A stretch of 64,000 nucleotides of DNA from Xanthobacter autotrophicus Py2 (GTDB lineage: Bacteria > Pseudomonadota > Alphaproteobacteria > Rhizobiales > Xanthobacteraceae), in contig CP000781.1 of the NCBI GenBank assembly GCA_000017645.1, positions 3,335,501-3,399,500 of the forward strand, read 5' to 3'. How positions within the stretch are numbered: the first letter of the stretch is position 1; the number at the start of each line of letters is the position of its first letter. A program made the translations under genes and the position numbers. Of the stretch, positions 43,611 to 52,758 are shown one piece after another. The notes below the pieces were generated by a model, which searched no databases, had not been told where the DNA came from, and saw nothing but the letters and a program-made list of their open reading frames with translations.

Positions 43611-43671
43611 AAGATGCATATCATATATTGGTTTTATCCGCCAAGGCGCGTAAACCATGCACACATCTTAA
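43611..43671. promoter_or_regulatory. Candidate NsrR operator between nsrR and the haemoglobin gene
   Basis: AAGATGCATA (43611-43620), matching the NsrR half-site AAGATGCATT, is followed by TCATATATTGG as a degenerate second half. A further inverted half-site ACACATCTT lies at 43661-43669. The position in a divergent promoter region of an NsrR-type gene supports the call. Confidence 0.6.
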
Positions 43672-43688
43672 TCGAGTCGAGGCAGGCA

Positions 43689-44141
43689 ATGACGTCGAAC
43701 CATGCCGAGCAAGCGCGGGCACGCAAGATGGCGGATGCGCTCGCCTGCGGGATCGATGATGCGTTTATTTCGCAGCTTGTGGAGAGTTTCTACGACACCG
43801 TCCGCCAGGACGACACGCTCGGCCCGATCTTTGCGGAGCGCATCGGCGACTGGCCGCATCATCTGACGCGGATGAAGGATTTCTGGGCCTCGATCATGCT
43901 CGAATCCGGTCGGTTCAGCGGCAATCCGATGCGCAAGCATATCGCGATCGGCGAGCTTGATGAGGCGCATTTCGCGCGCTGGCAGTCGCTCTGGGACCAG
44001 ACGCTTGCTCGGATCGCGCCGAACGCTGCGGTCGCGGATCGGTTTCGCGAAGCGGCACTGCGCATTGGCGAGAGCTTGCTGACCGGCATCAAGATCGACC
44101 GCGGCGGCCTGGCCGCCATTTCCGCGAGGGCCGCGTCGTGA
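43689..44141 (+). CDS. Truncated haemoglobin (group III-like)
   Basis: 150 residues from the ATG at 43689. ISQLVESFYDTVRQDDTLGPIFAERIGDWPHHLTRMKDFWASIMLESGRFSGNPMRKHIAIGELDEAHFARWQSLWDQTL fits a short 2-on-2 globin, with the proximal His probably in RKHIAI. These globins bind NO and O2 and often accompany NO reductase and NsrR. The open frame starts further upstream, but the operator-containing leader argues for this ATG. It overlaps the next gene by 4 bp. Confidence 0.88.
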   Translation: MTSNHAEQARARKMADALACGIDDAFISQLVESFYDTVRQDDTLGPIFAERIGDWPHHLTRMKDFWASIMLESGRFSGNPMRKHIAIGELDEAHFARWQSLWDQTLARIAPNAAVADRFREAALRIGESLLTGIKIDRGGLAAISARAAS

Positions 44142-44431
44142 CACCGGTCCCCTACGGCGCATCGCCGATCTTCGATGAGCAAAGCCTACCCGACGCGCTG
44201 CGCAACGATCATCGCACCAAAGCAGGCACCTGGGGCCTCCTGCGGATGCTGGAGGGCGAAGTGCGGCTCGTTTTCGTCGATCCGCCGAGCGAGCAGCTCG
44301 TGACGCCCGACAGGCCCGCGATCATCCCGCCGCAAGCAACCCATCATGTCGTTCCGCTCGGCCCCATGACGATGCAGGTCGAGTTCTACCGGGAACGCCC
44401 AGAGCTTGTCGAAGACGCGGACCGTGGATGA
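44138..44431 (+). CDS. DUF1971 cupin-like protein
   Basis: 97 residues: YGASPIFDEQSLPDALRNDHRTKAGTWGLLRMLEGEVRLVF followed by RPAIIPPQATHHVVPLGPMTMQVEFYRER is the DUF1971 (TehB-N-like) pattern, a small beta-barrel often encoded next to, or fused to, haemoglobins and NO-response proteins. It is translationally coupled to the globin gene (4-bp overlap) and overlaps the next gene by 26 bp. Confidence 0.85.
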   Translation: MTPVPYGASPIFDEQSLPDALRNDHRTKAGTWGLLRMLEGEVRLVFVDPPSEQLVTPDRPAIIPPQATHHVVPLGPMTMQVEFYRERPELVEDADRG

Positions 44432-44888
44432 CTTCGCCCTTGCTCGCACGGTGCATGTCGTCGCGGTCCTGTTCTGGATAGGCGGCGTCGGTTTCGTCAC
44501 CTGGGTGCTGATGCCGACGCTTAAGGCAACGGAACTGCCGCAGGATCGCTTGCGCCGTTTTCAGCAGATGGAGGCGCGCTTTGCCTGGCAGGCACGCCTG
44601 TGGGTTCTGCTTGCCGGCGCAAGTGGCCTGTGGCTGGTGGCGCGCGCCGATCTGTGGAGCCGCTTCCTCGACGGCCGGTTCTGGTGGATGCACCTGATGG
44701 TCGCACTCTGGACCGTGTTTGCGCTGATGTTGCTCGTCATCGAGCCGCTGCATCTCCATCGCCGCCTCGCCAATACACAGTCACCAGAGGCGGATTTCGC
44801 TCGAATGATCCGGCTGCATCAGTTATTACTTGCCGTCAGCATCATAACAATTTTGGGCGCGGTAGGCGGTAGTCACGGACTATTCTGA
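44406..44888 (+). CDS. Four-helix membrane protein of the NO module (CopD/DUF2269-like)
   Basis: 160 residues with four hydrophobic helices: ARTVHVVAVLFWIGGVGFVTWVL, ARLWVLLAGASGLWLVA, WWMHLMVALWTVFALMLLVIEP, LHQLLLAVSIITILGAVGG. Conserved histidines in helices 1, 3 and 4 would allow haem binding, as in CopD/cytochrome-b-like small proteins. Genes of this kind frequently precede quinol NO reductases; a role in electron supply or assembly is inferred. Confidence 0.75.
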   Translation: MSKTRTVDDFALARTVHVVAVLFWIGGVGFVTWVLMPTLKATELPQDRLRRFQQMEARFAWQARLWVLLAGASGLWLVARADLWSRFLDGRFWWMHLMVALWTVFALMLLVIEPLHLHRRLANTQSPEADFARMIRLHQLLLAVSIITILGAVGGSHGLF

Positions 44889-44906
44889 ACGGAGGGGGTT
44901 TGGGGC

Positions 44907-47210
44907 ATGAAGAGCTATCAAACGACATTCAGCATCAAAAGGCTGTGGATCATCCTGTCGGTCGGCATGGTGGTCATGTTCGGAATCCTACTGTTGCTGG
45001 GCCAGCAGATCTACCAGCAGGCGCCGCCCATTCCCGAAGCGGTGAAATCCCAAAGCGGCGAGACATTGTTCACGCGCGCGGACATCGAGACCGGCCAGAA
45101 TATCTGGCAGTCGATCGGCGGCATGGAACAGGGCTCGATCTGGGGCCATGGCAGCTATCTGGCGCCCGACTGGAGCGCCGACTGGCTGCACCGCGAGGCG
45201 GAGGCATTGCTCGCCCTGTCGGCCTCGCAACCTCTCCCAGGCGTGTCCGCGACGCAGGCGGAGGCTATGCGAAGGGCCGGGCTGCAGGAGGAGATGCGTA
45301 GGAACACCTACGACCCTGCATCCGGCGTCATCACGGTCAGCGACACCCGCGCGCGCGCGATCCGGCAGGTACAGCAGCATTTCGTAAGCCTGTACGATGG
45401 CGGCGATCCTGCCTCGCTAAAGCTCCGCCGCGACTATGCCTTCCCGGTCTATGGCGAGCTGTCGGCCGCGGAAGCCCGGCAGCTTACCGCCTTCTATTTC
45501 TGGACGGCCTGGGGGGCGACCACCGATCGTCCGGGCCAGAACATCACTTATACCAGCAACTGGCCGCACGAACCCCTGGTGGGCAATAGCCCAACCACCG
45601 GTACATTGTTGTGGAGCCTTGCGTCGGTCATCCTGCTGCTTGCGGCGGCAGGCGCACTCATCGCCTATTACGCCAAGCAGTTCGACGTCTGGCGCGGCGA
45701 CATCCTGCCCGAGGGCGGCATGGCGACCTCTGATCTTCTGGGACAGGCCGTCATCACACCGTCGATGCGGGCTACCGCGAAATATTTCTGGGTCGTCTGC
45801 GCGTTGTTCGTGGGGCAGGTGCTGCTGGGCATTGTCACCGCTCATTATGCGGTCGAGGGACAAGGGCTCTATGGCCTGCCTTTTGCAGAATATCTTCCCT
45901 ACACGATCACCCGCACATGGCACACGCAACTCGCGGTGCTGTGGATCGCCACGGCATGGCTGGCGACCGGGCTCTATGTCGCGCCGATGCTCGGGGGACG
46001 CGACCCCAAGTTCCAGCGGCTCGGCGTCAACTTTCTGTTCGTCAGCCTTCTGGTCATCGTCATCGGCTCCTTTGCCGGGCAATGGGCGGCCGTCCACCGC
46101 TTCTTCACCAGTCTGACGGCGAATTTCTGGTTCGGTCATCAGGGCTATGAATATGTCGATCTCGGCCGCTTCTGGCAGATCTACCTCCTGATTGGCCTGT
46201 TCCTCTGGGTGGCGCTGGTGGTGCGCGCGCTCTGGCCCGTGCTGCGACGGGAAGGCGGAAAGTCCCTCATCTATCTCGTGCTGGTGTCAGCGCTCGCCAT
46301 CGGGCTGCTCTACGGCGCGGGGCTGATGTGGGGCCAGCATACGAACATCGCCATCATGGAATATTGGCGCTGGTGGGTGGTGCATTTGTGGGTCGAGGGT
46401 ATTTTCGAAGTCTTCGCCACGGCCATCATCTCGCTGCTGTTCGTCCAGATGGGCATCCTGCGAACCTCCACCGCCACCGTGATGGTGTTGTTCGCGACGA
46501 TCATCTTCCTGTTCGGCGGGGTGCTCGGGACCTTCCATCACCTGTATTTCAGCGGCACGCCAACGTCGGTGATTGCGGTCGGCGCGATGATCTCGGCGCT
46601 CGAAGTGGTGCCGCTGCTGGTTGTCGGCTTCGAAGCCTATACGCGGCACAAGGTCGAGCATGAGGCCGAGTGGGAACGGATCTATCACTGGCCGTTTATG
46701 TTCTTCGCCGCCGTCCTGTTCTGGAATCTGGTCGGCGCCGGGCTGTTCGGCTTCCTCATCAATCCGCCGATCGCGCTCTATTACATGCAGGGGCTGAACA
46801 CGACGGCGAACCATGGCCACGCCGCGCTGTTCGGCGTCTATGGCATGCTCGGCCTGGGGCTGACGCTCTATTGCATGCGTGGACTGACCGACGTCACGCG
46901 GTGGAACCAAAAATGGATCAGGATCTCCTTCTGGTCGCTCAATATCGGCCTTGGCATGATGACTTTCCTGTCGCTGCTCCCGCAGGGCATCCTGCAGACC
47001 TACGCCAGCATCGAGCACGGCTATGCCTATGCGCGCTCAGCGGAGTTCATCCATAGCCCGATCATGCAGGCGCTGGTTTGGGCAAGGGTGCCCGGCGATG
47101 TCGTGTTCGCTCTCGGCGTTTTCGCGTTCGCATGGTTCATGGTTCAGGCGTTCATGCACGGCAGGAAGCCGACTCCAGAAACGGCGGCCATTCCAAAGCC
47201 GGCGCTTTAG
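44907..47210 (+). CDS. norB: Quinol-dependent nitric oxide reductase (qNOR)
   Basis: 767 residues, the length of single-subunit quinol NO reductases. The N-terminal extension (SGETLFTRADIETGQNIWQSIGGMEQGSIWGHGSYLAPDWSADWL) replaces NorC and lacks a CxxCH haem c site. The catalytic haem-copper-oxidase fold follows with about 14 membrane helices and His landmarks in MEYWRWWVVHLWVEGIFEVFATAI, GVLGTFHHLYFSG and NTTANHGHAALFGVYGM. It reduces NO to N2O at the cytoplasmic membrane. It is the last gene of the NsrR-controlled cargo module, 18 bp after the small membrane protein gene. A symbol norZ is also used for qNOR. Confidence 0.95.
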   Translation: MKSYQTTFSIKRLWIILSVGMVVMFGILLLLGQQIYQQAPPIPEAVKSQSGETLFTRADIETGQNIWQSIGGMEQGSIWGHGSYLAPDWSADWLHREAEALLALSASQPLPGVSATQAEAMRRAGLQEEMRRNTYDPASGVITVSDTRARAIRQVQQHFVSLYDGGDPASLKLRRDYAFPVYGELSAAEARQLTAFYFWTAWGATTDRPGQNITYTSNWPHEPLVGNSPTTGTLLWSLASVILLLAAAGALIAYYAKQFDVWRGDILPEGGMATSDLLGQAVITPSMRATAKYFWVVCALFVGQVLLGIVTAHYAVEGQGLYGLPFAEYLPYTITRTWHTQLAVLWIATAWLATGLYVAPMLGGRDPKFQRLGVNFLFVSLLVIVIGSFAGQWAAVHRFFTSLTANFWFGHQGYEYVDLGRFWQIYLLIGLFLWVALVVRALWPVLRREGGKSLIYLVLVSALAIGLLYGAGLMWGQHTNIAIMEYWRWWVVHLWVEGIFEVFATAIISLLFVQMGILRTSTATVMVLFATIIFLFGGVLGTFHHLYFSGTPTSVIAVGAMISALEVVPLLVVGFEAYTRHKVEHEAEWERIYHWPFMFFAAVLFWNLVGAGLFGFLINPPIALYYMQGLNTTANHGHAALFGVYGMLGLGLTLYCMRGLTDVTRWNQKWIRISFWSLNIGLGMMTFLSLLPQGILQTYASIEHGYAYARSAEFIHSPIMQALVWARVPGDVVFALGVFAFAWFMVQAFMHGRKPTPETAAIPKPAL

Positions 47211-47448
47211 ATCCGCCACTCCGCTTCCCGGCTGTACCCCGGTTTTCAACGGACGGCCGGCTAATTTCGGGCGTTGGTCGCTCCCGGCCAACGCCATTTG
47301 TCCGTGAAACGGCTTCAGGATCGCCGGACAGGCTTGCCTGATCCGTGGGTTTTAGCACAGCCTGGGGGTTCTCCCCGCAGAAGGGGTCGGCCGAGACCCT
47401 GGCTCGGCCGCAGGGGAAGGCTTTCCCCTATCCGGGTTCCCTTGAAAA

Positions 47449-47478
47449 CTGTCAGAAACTCGCGTATATTTCCGACAG
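47449..47478 (+). promoter_or_regulatory. Inverted repeat upstream of the abiE-like operon
   Basis: CTGTCAGAAA and TTTCCGACAG (9 of 10 complementary positions) flank a 10-bp centre and end 7 bp before the AbiEi start. AbiEi-type antitoxins autoregulate by binding inverted repeats at this place, so this is a likely operator. The rest of the 47211-47485 gap contains only a small GGGGAA/TTCCCC hairpin at about 47413-47428. Confidence 0.65.
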
Positions 47479-47485
47479 GAGAAAG

Positions 47486-48082
47486 ATGATGACACGGCTG
47501 ACCGAACAGATTCTGGCACATGCGACGGGACTGCCCGAAGGCGTCCCCGTGTCCGCCAAGGGCCTGCTCCACCTCGGAAACCGGGCGGCCGTGGATCAGG
47601 CATTGTCGCGCCTGTCGGAGCGCGGGCAGCTCATCCGCGCCGGTCGTGGCGTCTATCTGCGTCCCATCGCCAGCCGGTTCGGCACGCGCGCACCTTCGGT
47701 CGAGCAGGCTGTCGAGGCCCTTGCGACCCAAAAGGGGGAGATCATCGTCTCGAACGGCGCTGCCGCGGCGAACGCCCTTGGCTTGACGACGCAGGTGCCT
47801 GTCCGCTCGGTCTATCTGACCTCCGGGCGCAGCCGAAAGATGCACCTTGGCAAGCAGGTCGTGGAATTGCGGCACGCGCCTCGCTGGCAACTGGCCCTGG
47901 CCAACCGCCCGGCGGGGGAGGCCGTGCGGGCGCTGGCCTGGCTCGGCCCCGAAAGGGCGGAGGCCGCGCTCACGACATTGAAGCGGAAGATGCCGCCCGG
48001 CGTGTTCGGCGAACTGGTCGCCGCCGCGCCGCAGCTTCCGACGTGGCTCGCGCAGAGCGTGGGAAGGGTGGCGTATGGCTGA
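47486..48082 (+). CDS. AbiEi-like antitoxin/regulator (DUF6088)
   Basis: 198 residues from the ATG at 47486 (AGGAGA site). N-terminal winged helix (EGVPVSAKGLLHLGNRAAVDQALSRLSERGQLIRAGRGVYLRP) followed by a C-terminal region SVEQAVEALATQKGEIIVSNGAAAANALGLTTQVPVRSVYLTSGRSRKM typical of AbiEi/DUF6088 type IV antitoxins. It acts as repressor of its operon and antagonist of the nucleotidyltransferase toxin. It overlaps abiEii by 8 bp. Confidence 0.9.
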   Translation: MMTRLTEQILAHATGLPEGVPVSAKGLLHLGNRAAVDQALSRLSERGQLIRAGRGVYLRPIASRFGTRAPSVEQAVEALATQKGEIIVSNGAAAANALGLTTQVPVRSVYLTSGRSRKMHLGKQVVELRHAPRWQLALANRPAGEAVRALAWLGPERAEAALTTLKRKMPPGVFGELVAAAPQLPTWLAQSVGRVAYG

Positions 48083-49091
48083 CGTCTTCCTCCAGCTTTC
48101 GGCCGAGGATCGGCGCGATGCGTTGGGCGTCGCCGCCGACCGCTCGGGCCGTCCGACCCATCTTCTCGAGAAGGATGTGTGGGTGGTGTGGGCGCTGGCG
48201 ACCCTCTACGCCGCGCCGCTCGGTGAACATCTGGTGTTCAAGGGCGGCACGTCGCTGTCGAAAGCCTATCAGGTCATCCGCCGGTTTTCGGAGGATGTGG
48301 ATCTGACCTACGACATTCGGGCGATCGCGCCCGATCTGGTCGGGGACAATGGTGAGGGCCTGCCGAAAACCCGGAGCGAGGAAAAGCGCTGGTCCAGCGA
48401 GGTCCGCCGGCGGTTGCCGGTCTGGGTCGCGGAGGCCGTGCAGCCCGTGATCGCGAACGCGCTGGCCGCCGAAGGTCTGGCTGCGGTCATTCGCGTCGAG
48501 GATGAGAGGCTCTTTATCGACTATGAGGCGACCGCAGCCGGGTCCGGCTATGTCGCGCCCAGCGTCATGCTGGAGTTCGGCGCCCGCTCGACGGGTGAAC
48601 CGGCGAGCGGGCGCGACGTCGTCTGCGATGCGGCCGGCCTGATCGACGGGCTGATATTCCCGACGGCGCGGCCGCGCGTCATGCACGCGGAGCGGACGTT
48701 CTGGGAGAAGGCGACCGCCATCCATGTCTTCTGCCTCCAGGAACGGCTACGCGGCGACCGCTTCGCAAGACACTGGCACGATGTTGTCCGGCTGGATGAA
48801 ACCGGCTTCGCGAACGCCGCTTTCGCCGATCGCGAACTGGCCAACGCTGTCGCCCGGCATAAGGCGATGTTCTTCGCGGAGAAGGCCGCCGACCGCACGC
48901 CGATCGACTATGCAGCGGCCGTCAACGGCGGCTTGCAGCTCGTGCCGGTCGGCGATGGCGCAAAGGCGTTGGAGGACGACTATGCCCGCATGGTCGAGGA
49001 TGGGCTGCTCTTCGATGACGCCGAGCCGTTCGAAGCGCTCATGGCGCGATGTACAGATATAGCTGCGCGGGCTAACCGAATGGGGGCCTAA
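48075..49091 (+). CDS. AbiEii-like nucleotidyltransferase toxin
   Basis: 338 residues. HLVFKGGTSLSKAYQVIRRFSEDVDLTYD carries the GGTSLSK loop and the Asp-x-Asp metal site of the AbiEii (DUF1814) nucleotidyltransferase family; later RTFWEKATAIHVF and RHWHDVVRL are also conserved. AbiE systems cause growth arrest or abortive infection. The pair overlaps by 8 bp, and the OLD-type gene starts 12 bp downstream. Confidence 0.92.
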   Translation: MADVFLQLSAEDRRDALGVAADRSGRPTHLLEKDVWVVWALATLYAAPLGEHLVFKGGTSLSKAYQVIRRFSEDVDLTYDIRAIAPDLVGDNGEGLPKTRSEEKRWSSEVRRRLPVWVAEAVQPVIANALAAEGLAAVIRVEDERLFIDYEATAAGSGYVAPSVMLEFGARSTGEPASGRDVVCDAAGLIDGLIFPTARPRVMHAERTFWEKATAIHVFCLQERLRGDRFARHWHDVVRLDETGFANAAFADRELANAVARHKAMFFAEKAADRTPIDYAAAVNGGLQLVPVGDGAKALEDDYARMVEDGLLFDDAEPFEALMARCTDIAARANRMGA

Positions 49092-49103
49092 AGGGGGGCG
49101 GCG

Positions 49104-50900
49104 TTGAAGATATTCTCGGTAGGGATCGAAAATTTTCGCGGCATCCAGTCGGCCAAACTGGTGCTGCCTGATCACGCCGTACTGATCGGCGACAACAATA
49201 CCGGCAAATCGTCGGTATTCGAAGCGATCGATCTCGCCTTGGGGCCGGACCGGCTGAGCCGGCGACCCCCCGTGGATGAGCATGATTTCTATCAGGGGCG
49301 CTATCTTCCTAGCCCAAACCCCGATGCTCCCGAGGGCGCGGAGCCCGGCCCCGCGCCGAAAATCACGGTCGAGGTGACGATCACCAATCTGTCGCCGGAG
49401 CAGGAGGCACGATTTGGAGCCAACGTCGAGTGGCTGAATACTACTACCGGAGACTTCTATCAGGAGGCCAACCCGGCTGGGGTCGATGCTGCCGAGATCA
49501 AGGCGGCGCTGCGCGTCACATTCGTCGGCCAATACGATCCCGATGAGGATGACTTCGTCGGCAACAGCTATTTCACGCGCAGCCTTTCAGAGGATGAGAC
49601 ACCTGCATCGTTCTCGAAGAAGGACAAGCAGCACTGCGGATTTCTTTTCCTGCGGTCGTTGAGGACAGGATCTCGGGCGCTCAGCTTGGAACACGGCAGC
49701 CTGCTGGACATCATCCTCCGGCTGAAGGAAATCCGGCCGCAGATGTGGGAAGGGACGATCGGAACGCTCGCAGCCTTCGATGTCGCGAGCGACCCGTCCA
49801 TTGGCATCTCAGGCGTGCTCGAGAGCATCGACAAGTCGCTGAAGAAATACGTCCCGCGCGAATGGGGAGTGAAGCCGCACCTAAAGGTGTCGAACCTGAC
49901 GCGCGAGCATTTGCGCAAGGTCATCACCGCGTTCATCGCCACGGGTGCGGGCGATCATGCCGCTCCCTTCTTTCGGCAGGGAACAGGGACGATCAACATG
50001 TTGGTGCTCGCGATGCTGTCACAGATCGCCGAGGACAAGCAGAACGTCATTTTTGCGATGGAGGAAGCCGAAACGGCGATTCCGCCATACGCGCAGAAGC
50101 GGATTGTCCATGAGCTTCGCAAGCTGTCGGCGCAGTCGATCTTCACGTCGCACTCGCCGTATGTGCTCGAAGAATTCAGCCTCGACGAAACCGTCATCCT
50201 CTCGCGATCGGACAATGGCCAACTGAGCCAATCCAAAATCGAGTTGCCTGAGAGCATCAAGCACAAGCGTTATCGGCAGGATTTCCGAACCCGATTTTGC
50301 GAGGGGCTTCTTTCGCGCCGAGTTCTCATCGCCGAAGGCGCTACGGAGGCGACCTCCTTCCCGGTCGTCGCGCGGCGACTGGCCGAGCTCAACCCGGCTG
50401 CTTATGCGTCTTTGGAAGCCTTGGGCGTCTGCGTGATCGACGCCGGAAGCGAGACCCAGATCGCCGACCTTGGAGCGCTGTACAAAAGTCTTGGGAAACG
50501 GACCTTTGCGTTATGCGACAAGCAGACGGATGCCGCCAAGGTGGCCATAGAAGCCCAGGTGGAACGCCTGTTCATGCACGACGAGAAGGGTATTGAGGAT
50601 CTGATCCTCAAGAACACCACCCAAGCGGCCCTGGAGCGGTTTGCCGATCAGCTCGATTGGCCACAGCATCTGCTCGCGAAATACCCCGACCCAAAAGCTC
50701 AGGCTGCTGCCGCGCTCGGGGCCTATTTCAGCTGGTCGAAAGGCAATTGGGGAATCGCTGAGTTCTTGGCACAGTGTTCCGAAGCTGAGATCCCGCAGTG
50801 GCTACGGGATGCCTGCGTCACCCTGAAGGCACTGTGTGATCCGCCTCTACAGCCAGCCGAGCCCGAACCCGAAGACGATTTTGCTGACCTGTTAGGATAG
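49104..50900 (+). CDS. OLD-family ATP-dependent nuclease (GajA-like)
   Basis: 598 residues from a TTG start at 49104 (AGGGGG site). The ABC-type ATPase half shows IENFRGIQSAKLVLPDHAVLIGDNNTGKSSVFEAI, GTGTINMLVLAMLSQI (signature), VIFAMEEAETAIPPYAQ (Walker B) and IFTSHSPYVLEEF. The C-terminal Toprim half has VLIAEGATEATSFPVV, GVCVIDAGSETQ and FALCDKQTDAA. This order matches class 2 OLD nucleases such as GajA of Gabija. A UvrD-like helicase gene follows after 9 bp, the defining Gabija pairing. Divergence from characterised GajA cannot be judged here. Confidence 0.9.
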   Translation: MKIFSVGIENFRGIQSAKLVLPDHAVLIGDNNTGKSSVFEAIDLALGPDRLSRRPPVDEHDFYQGRYLPSPNPDAPEGAEPGPAPKITVEVTITNLSPEQEARFGANVEWLNTTTGDFYQEANPAGVDAAEIKAALRVTFVGQYDPDEDDFVGNSYFTRSLSEDETPASFSKKDKQHCGFLFLRSLRTGSRALSLEHGSLLDIILRLKEIRPQMWEGTIGTLAAFDVASDPSIGISGVLESIDKSLKKYVPREWGVKPHLKVSNLTREHLRKVITAFIATGAGDHAAPFFRQGTGTINMLVLAMLSQIAEDKQNVIFAMEEAETAIPPYAQKRIVHELRKLSAQSIFTSHSPYVLEEFSLDETVILSRSDNGQLSQSKIELPESIKHKRYRQDFRTRFCEGLLSRRVLIAEGATEATSFPVVARRLAELNPAAYASLEALGVCVIDAGSETQIADLGALYKSLGKRTFALCDKQTDAAKVAIEAQVERLFMHDEKGIEDLILKNTTQAALERFADQLDWPQHLLAKYPDPKAQAAAALGAYFSWSKGNWGIAEFLAQCSEAEIPQWLRDACVTLKALCDPPLQPAEPEPEDDFADLLG

Positions 50901-50909
50901 GCGATTACT

Positions 50910-52736
50910 GTGGTCGACCTAACAGAAGCGCAGAAGGAAATTCTACAAGCTGTCGGGCATCAACTCGTCACCGGCGGTCCCGGTTCGGGGAAGACTACCG
51001 TCTCTATCCTCAAAGCGGCCAAGATCGCGCGGGAGGAATTGAAGCCAGGACAGCGCATCCTTTTCCTCAGCTTCGCGCGTGCAACCGTTTCGCGCGTGCT
51101 GGAGGCAATCGACGAAGAAAGCGCAATCACGCGAGAGGAGAGGCAACGGATCGAGGTCGATACCTACCATTCGTTCTTCTGGCGCATCCTTAAAACGCAC
51201 GGCTACCTTGTCGGCTTTCCACGACGGATGACGATCCTCACGCCTCCGAATGAGGCGATTGCATTGTCGGCGGTTCGAAGCGGCTACAAGGCGGCCAAAA
51301 ATCTGTCGGACGAGGAAAAGGCTGAGAAGCGCGCGAAGGAGGAAGCGGAGCGTGTCCGGCTGGCGACCGAAGAAGGGAAGGTCTGCTTCGACCTCTTCGC
51401 AGACCGCGTGGCGACCCTGCTTCATGGCTCAGATAAGGTTCGAGCGCTCGTCTCTACGATGTATCCGTACATTACCCTGGACGAGTTTCAGGACACCAGC
51501 GCCGATCAATGGCGAGTGGTCCAAGCCCTCGGCGCCAACAGCACGTTGATCGCTCTTGCCGACCCGGAGCAGCGCATATTCGATTTCATCGGCGCCGATC
51601 CGGAAAGGCTGAACCACTTCAAGGCCGATTTCGCGCCGACGGTCCACGACCTTGCCGGTGACAACCATCGGAGCAAGGGGACGGAGATTGCCCTATTCGG
51701 CAACGACATCCTGACCGGCAATTTTCGGCAGAAGGAATACCAGGGTATCGGCTACGCGCCGTTCGCGTCGAACCCCAACCAAGCTTATGCTTCACTGGTT
51801 GGCCAGGTGTTGCAAGCCCGGAAGCGCTTGGTTGAGTCTGGCCGGCGTGACTGGTCGTTGGCCATTCTCGTGCCGACCAAGAAAATGACGCGGATGGTGT
51901 CTGACATCCTGCGCGAGCCATTCGGTAATGTTCCGTCGATTTCTCACTCAGCAGCAGTTGATATGGAAGGCCCGATCCTCGCCGCAGAGATCATTGCTTT
52001 CCTGCTCCAAAAGTGCGGGCATGACGGAAGTTTCGACGAATTTGTCGAGTTGATGTGCAGCTATTTTCACGGTCGAGGAGGCACGGCGCCGACCAAGGGC
52101 GACATGGACGAGGCTGCGCGGTTCCGGAAGGCGCTGTCCAAGTGGAACGAATGTCTAGCGAAAGGACGAACAACGCCTGGTAACAGCGTCTTGCAAGGAA
52201 CCTTTGCCGTGCACCAGGCAACTGCCGCACTGACATTCACAGGTGATCCGGATGCAGATTGGGTCTCGGTGCGCGACGTTCTGGATACTGGGGCCTGTGA
52301 GCGACTGAAGGATGTCGCAAAGGACGTCCGTAACGTGCGTCTGCTTGAGCGCGGTACGCAGCTCCGTCAGGGGTTGGCGCAGGACTGGCGTGACGTCGGC
52401 CGCTATAGCAACGCCCTTGCGATCACCCGCCAGTCGTTTGTTCAGGAGCATTTCGCAACAGCCCACAAGCCTGAATCCGGCGTCGTGGTGATGAACATGC
52501 ACAAGGCGAAGGGAAAGCAGTTCGACGAGGTTGTGATCTTTGAAGGATGGCCAAAACGGTTCAAGGGCGAAATCGTGGCCAATCCTGACCGGATCGTCTT
52601 CGGCAATGTCCACGACGGGGTGATGACTCAGGCGCGTCAGAATTTTCGGGTCAGCATCACGCGCGCAAAGGCACGCACGACGATCATGACACCAAGGGAT
52701 GATGTCTGTGTTTTGCTCAGACCCGTACCGGCATGA
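50910..52736 (+). CDS. UvrD/Rep-like superfamily 1 helicase (GajB-like)
   Basis: 608 residues from the GTG at 50910. Motif I TGGPGSGKTTVSIL, Ia ILFLSFARATVSRVLE, II YITLDEFQDTSADQW, III TLIALADPEQRIFDF, and C-terminal VVVMNMHKAKGKQFDEVVIFEG and NFRVSITRAKARTTIM give a complete SF1A helicase. It is longer than the roughly 500 residues usual for GajB, with an acidic/basic insert near residues 135-150 (SDEEKAEKRAKEEAERVR). Close coupling with the OLD nuclease supports a Gabija-like defence role. Confidence 0.9.
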   Translation: MVDLTEAQKEILQAVGHQLVTGGPGSGKTTVSILKAAKIAREELKPGQRILFLSFARATVSRVLEAIDEESAITREERQRIEVDTYHSFFWRILKTHGYLVGFPRRMTILTPPNEAIALSAVRSGYKAAKNLSDEEKAEKRAKEEAERVRLATEEGKVCFDLFADRVATLLHGSDKVRALVSTMYPYITLDEFQDTSADQWRVVQALGANSTLIALADPEQRIFDFIGADPERLNHFKADFAPTVHDLAGDNHRSKGTEIALFGNDILTGNFRQKEYQGIGYAPFASNPNQAYASLVGQVLQARKRLVESGRRDWSLAILVPTKKMTRMVSDILREPFGNVPSISHSAAVDMEGPILAAEIIAFLLQKCGHDGSFDEFVELMCSYFHGRGGTAPTKGDMDEAARFRKALSKWNECLAKGRTTPGNSVLQGTFAVHQATAALTFTGDPDADWVSVRDVLDTGACERLKDVAKDVRNVRLLERGTQLRQGLAQDWRDVGRYSNALAITRQSFVQEHFATAHKPESGVVVMNMHKAKGKQFDEVVIFEGWPKRFKGEIVANPDRIVFGNVHDGVMTQARQNFRVSITRAKARTTIMTPRDDVCVLLRPVPA

Positions 52737-52758
52737 CTCAAGCCTCTGGGTATGAAGG

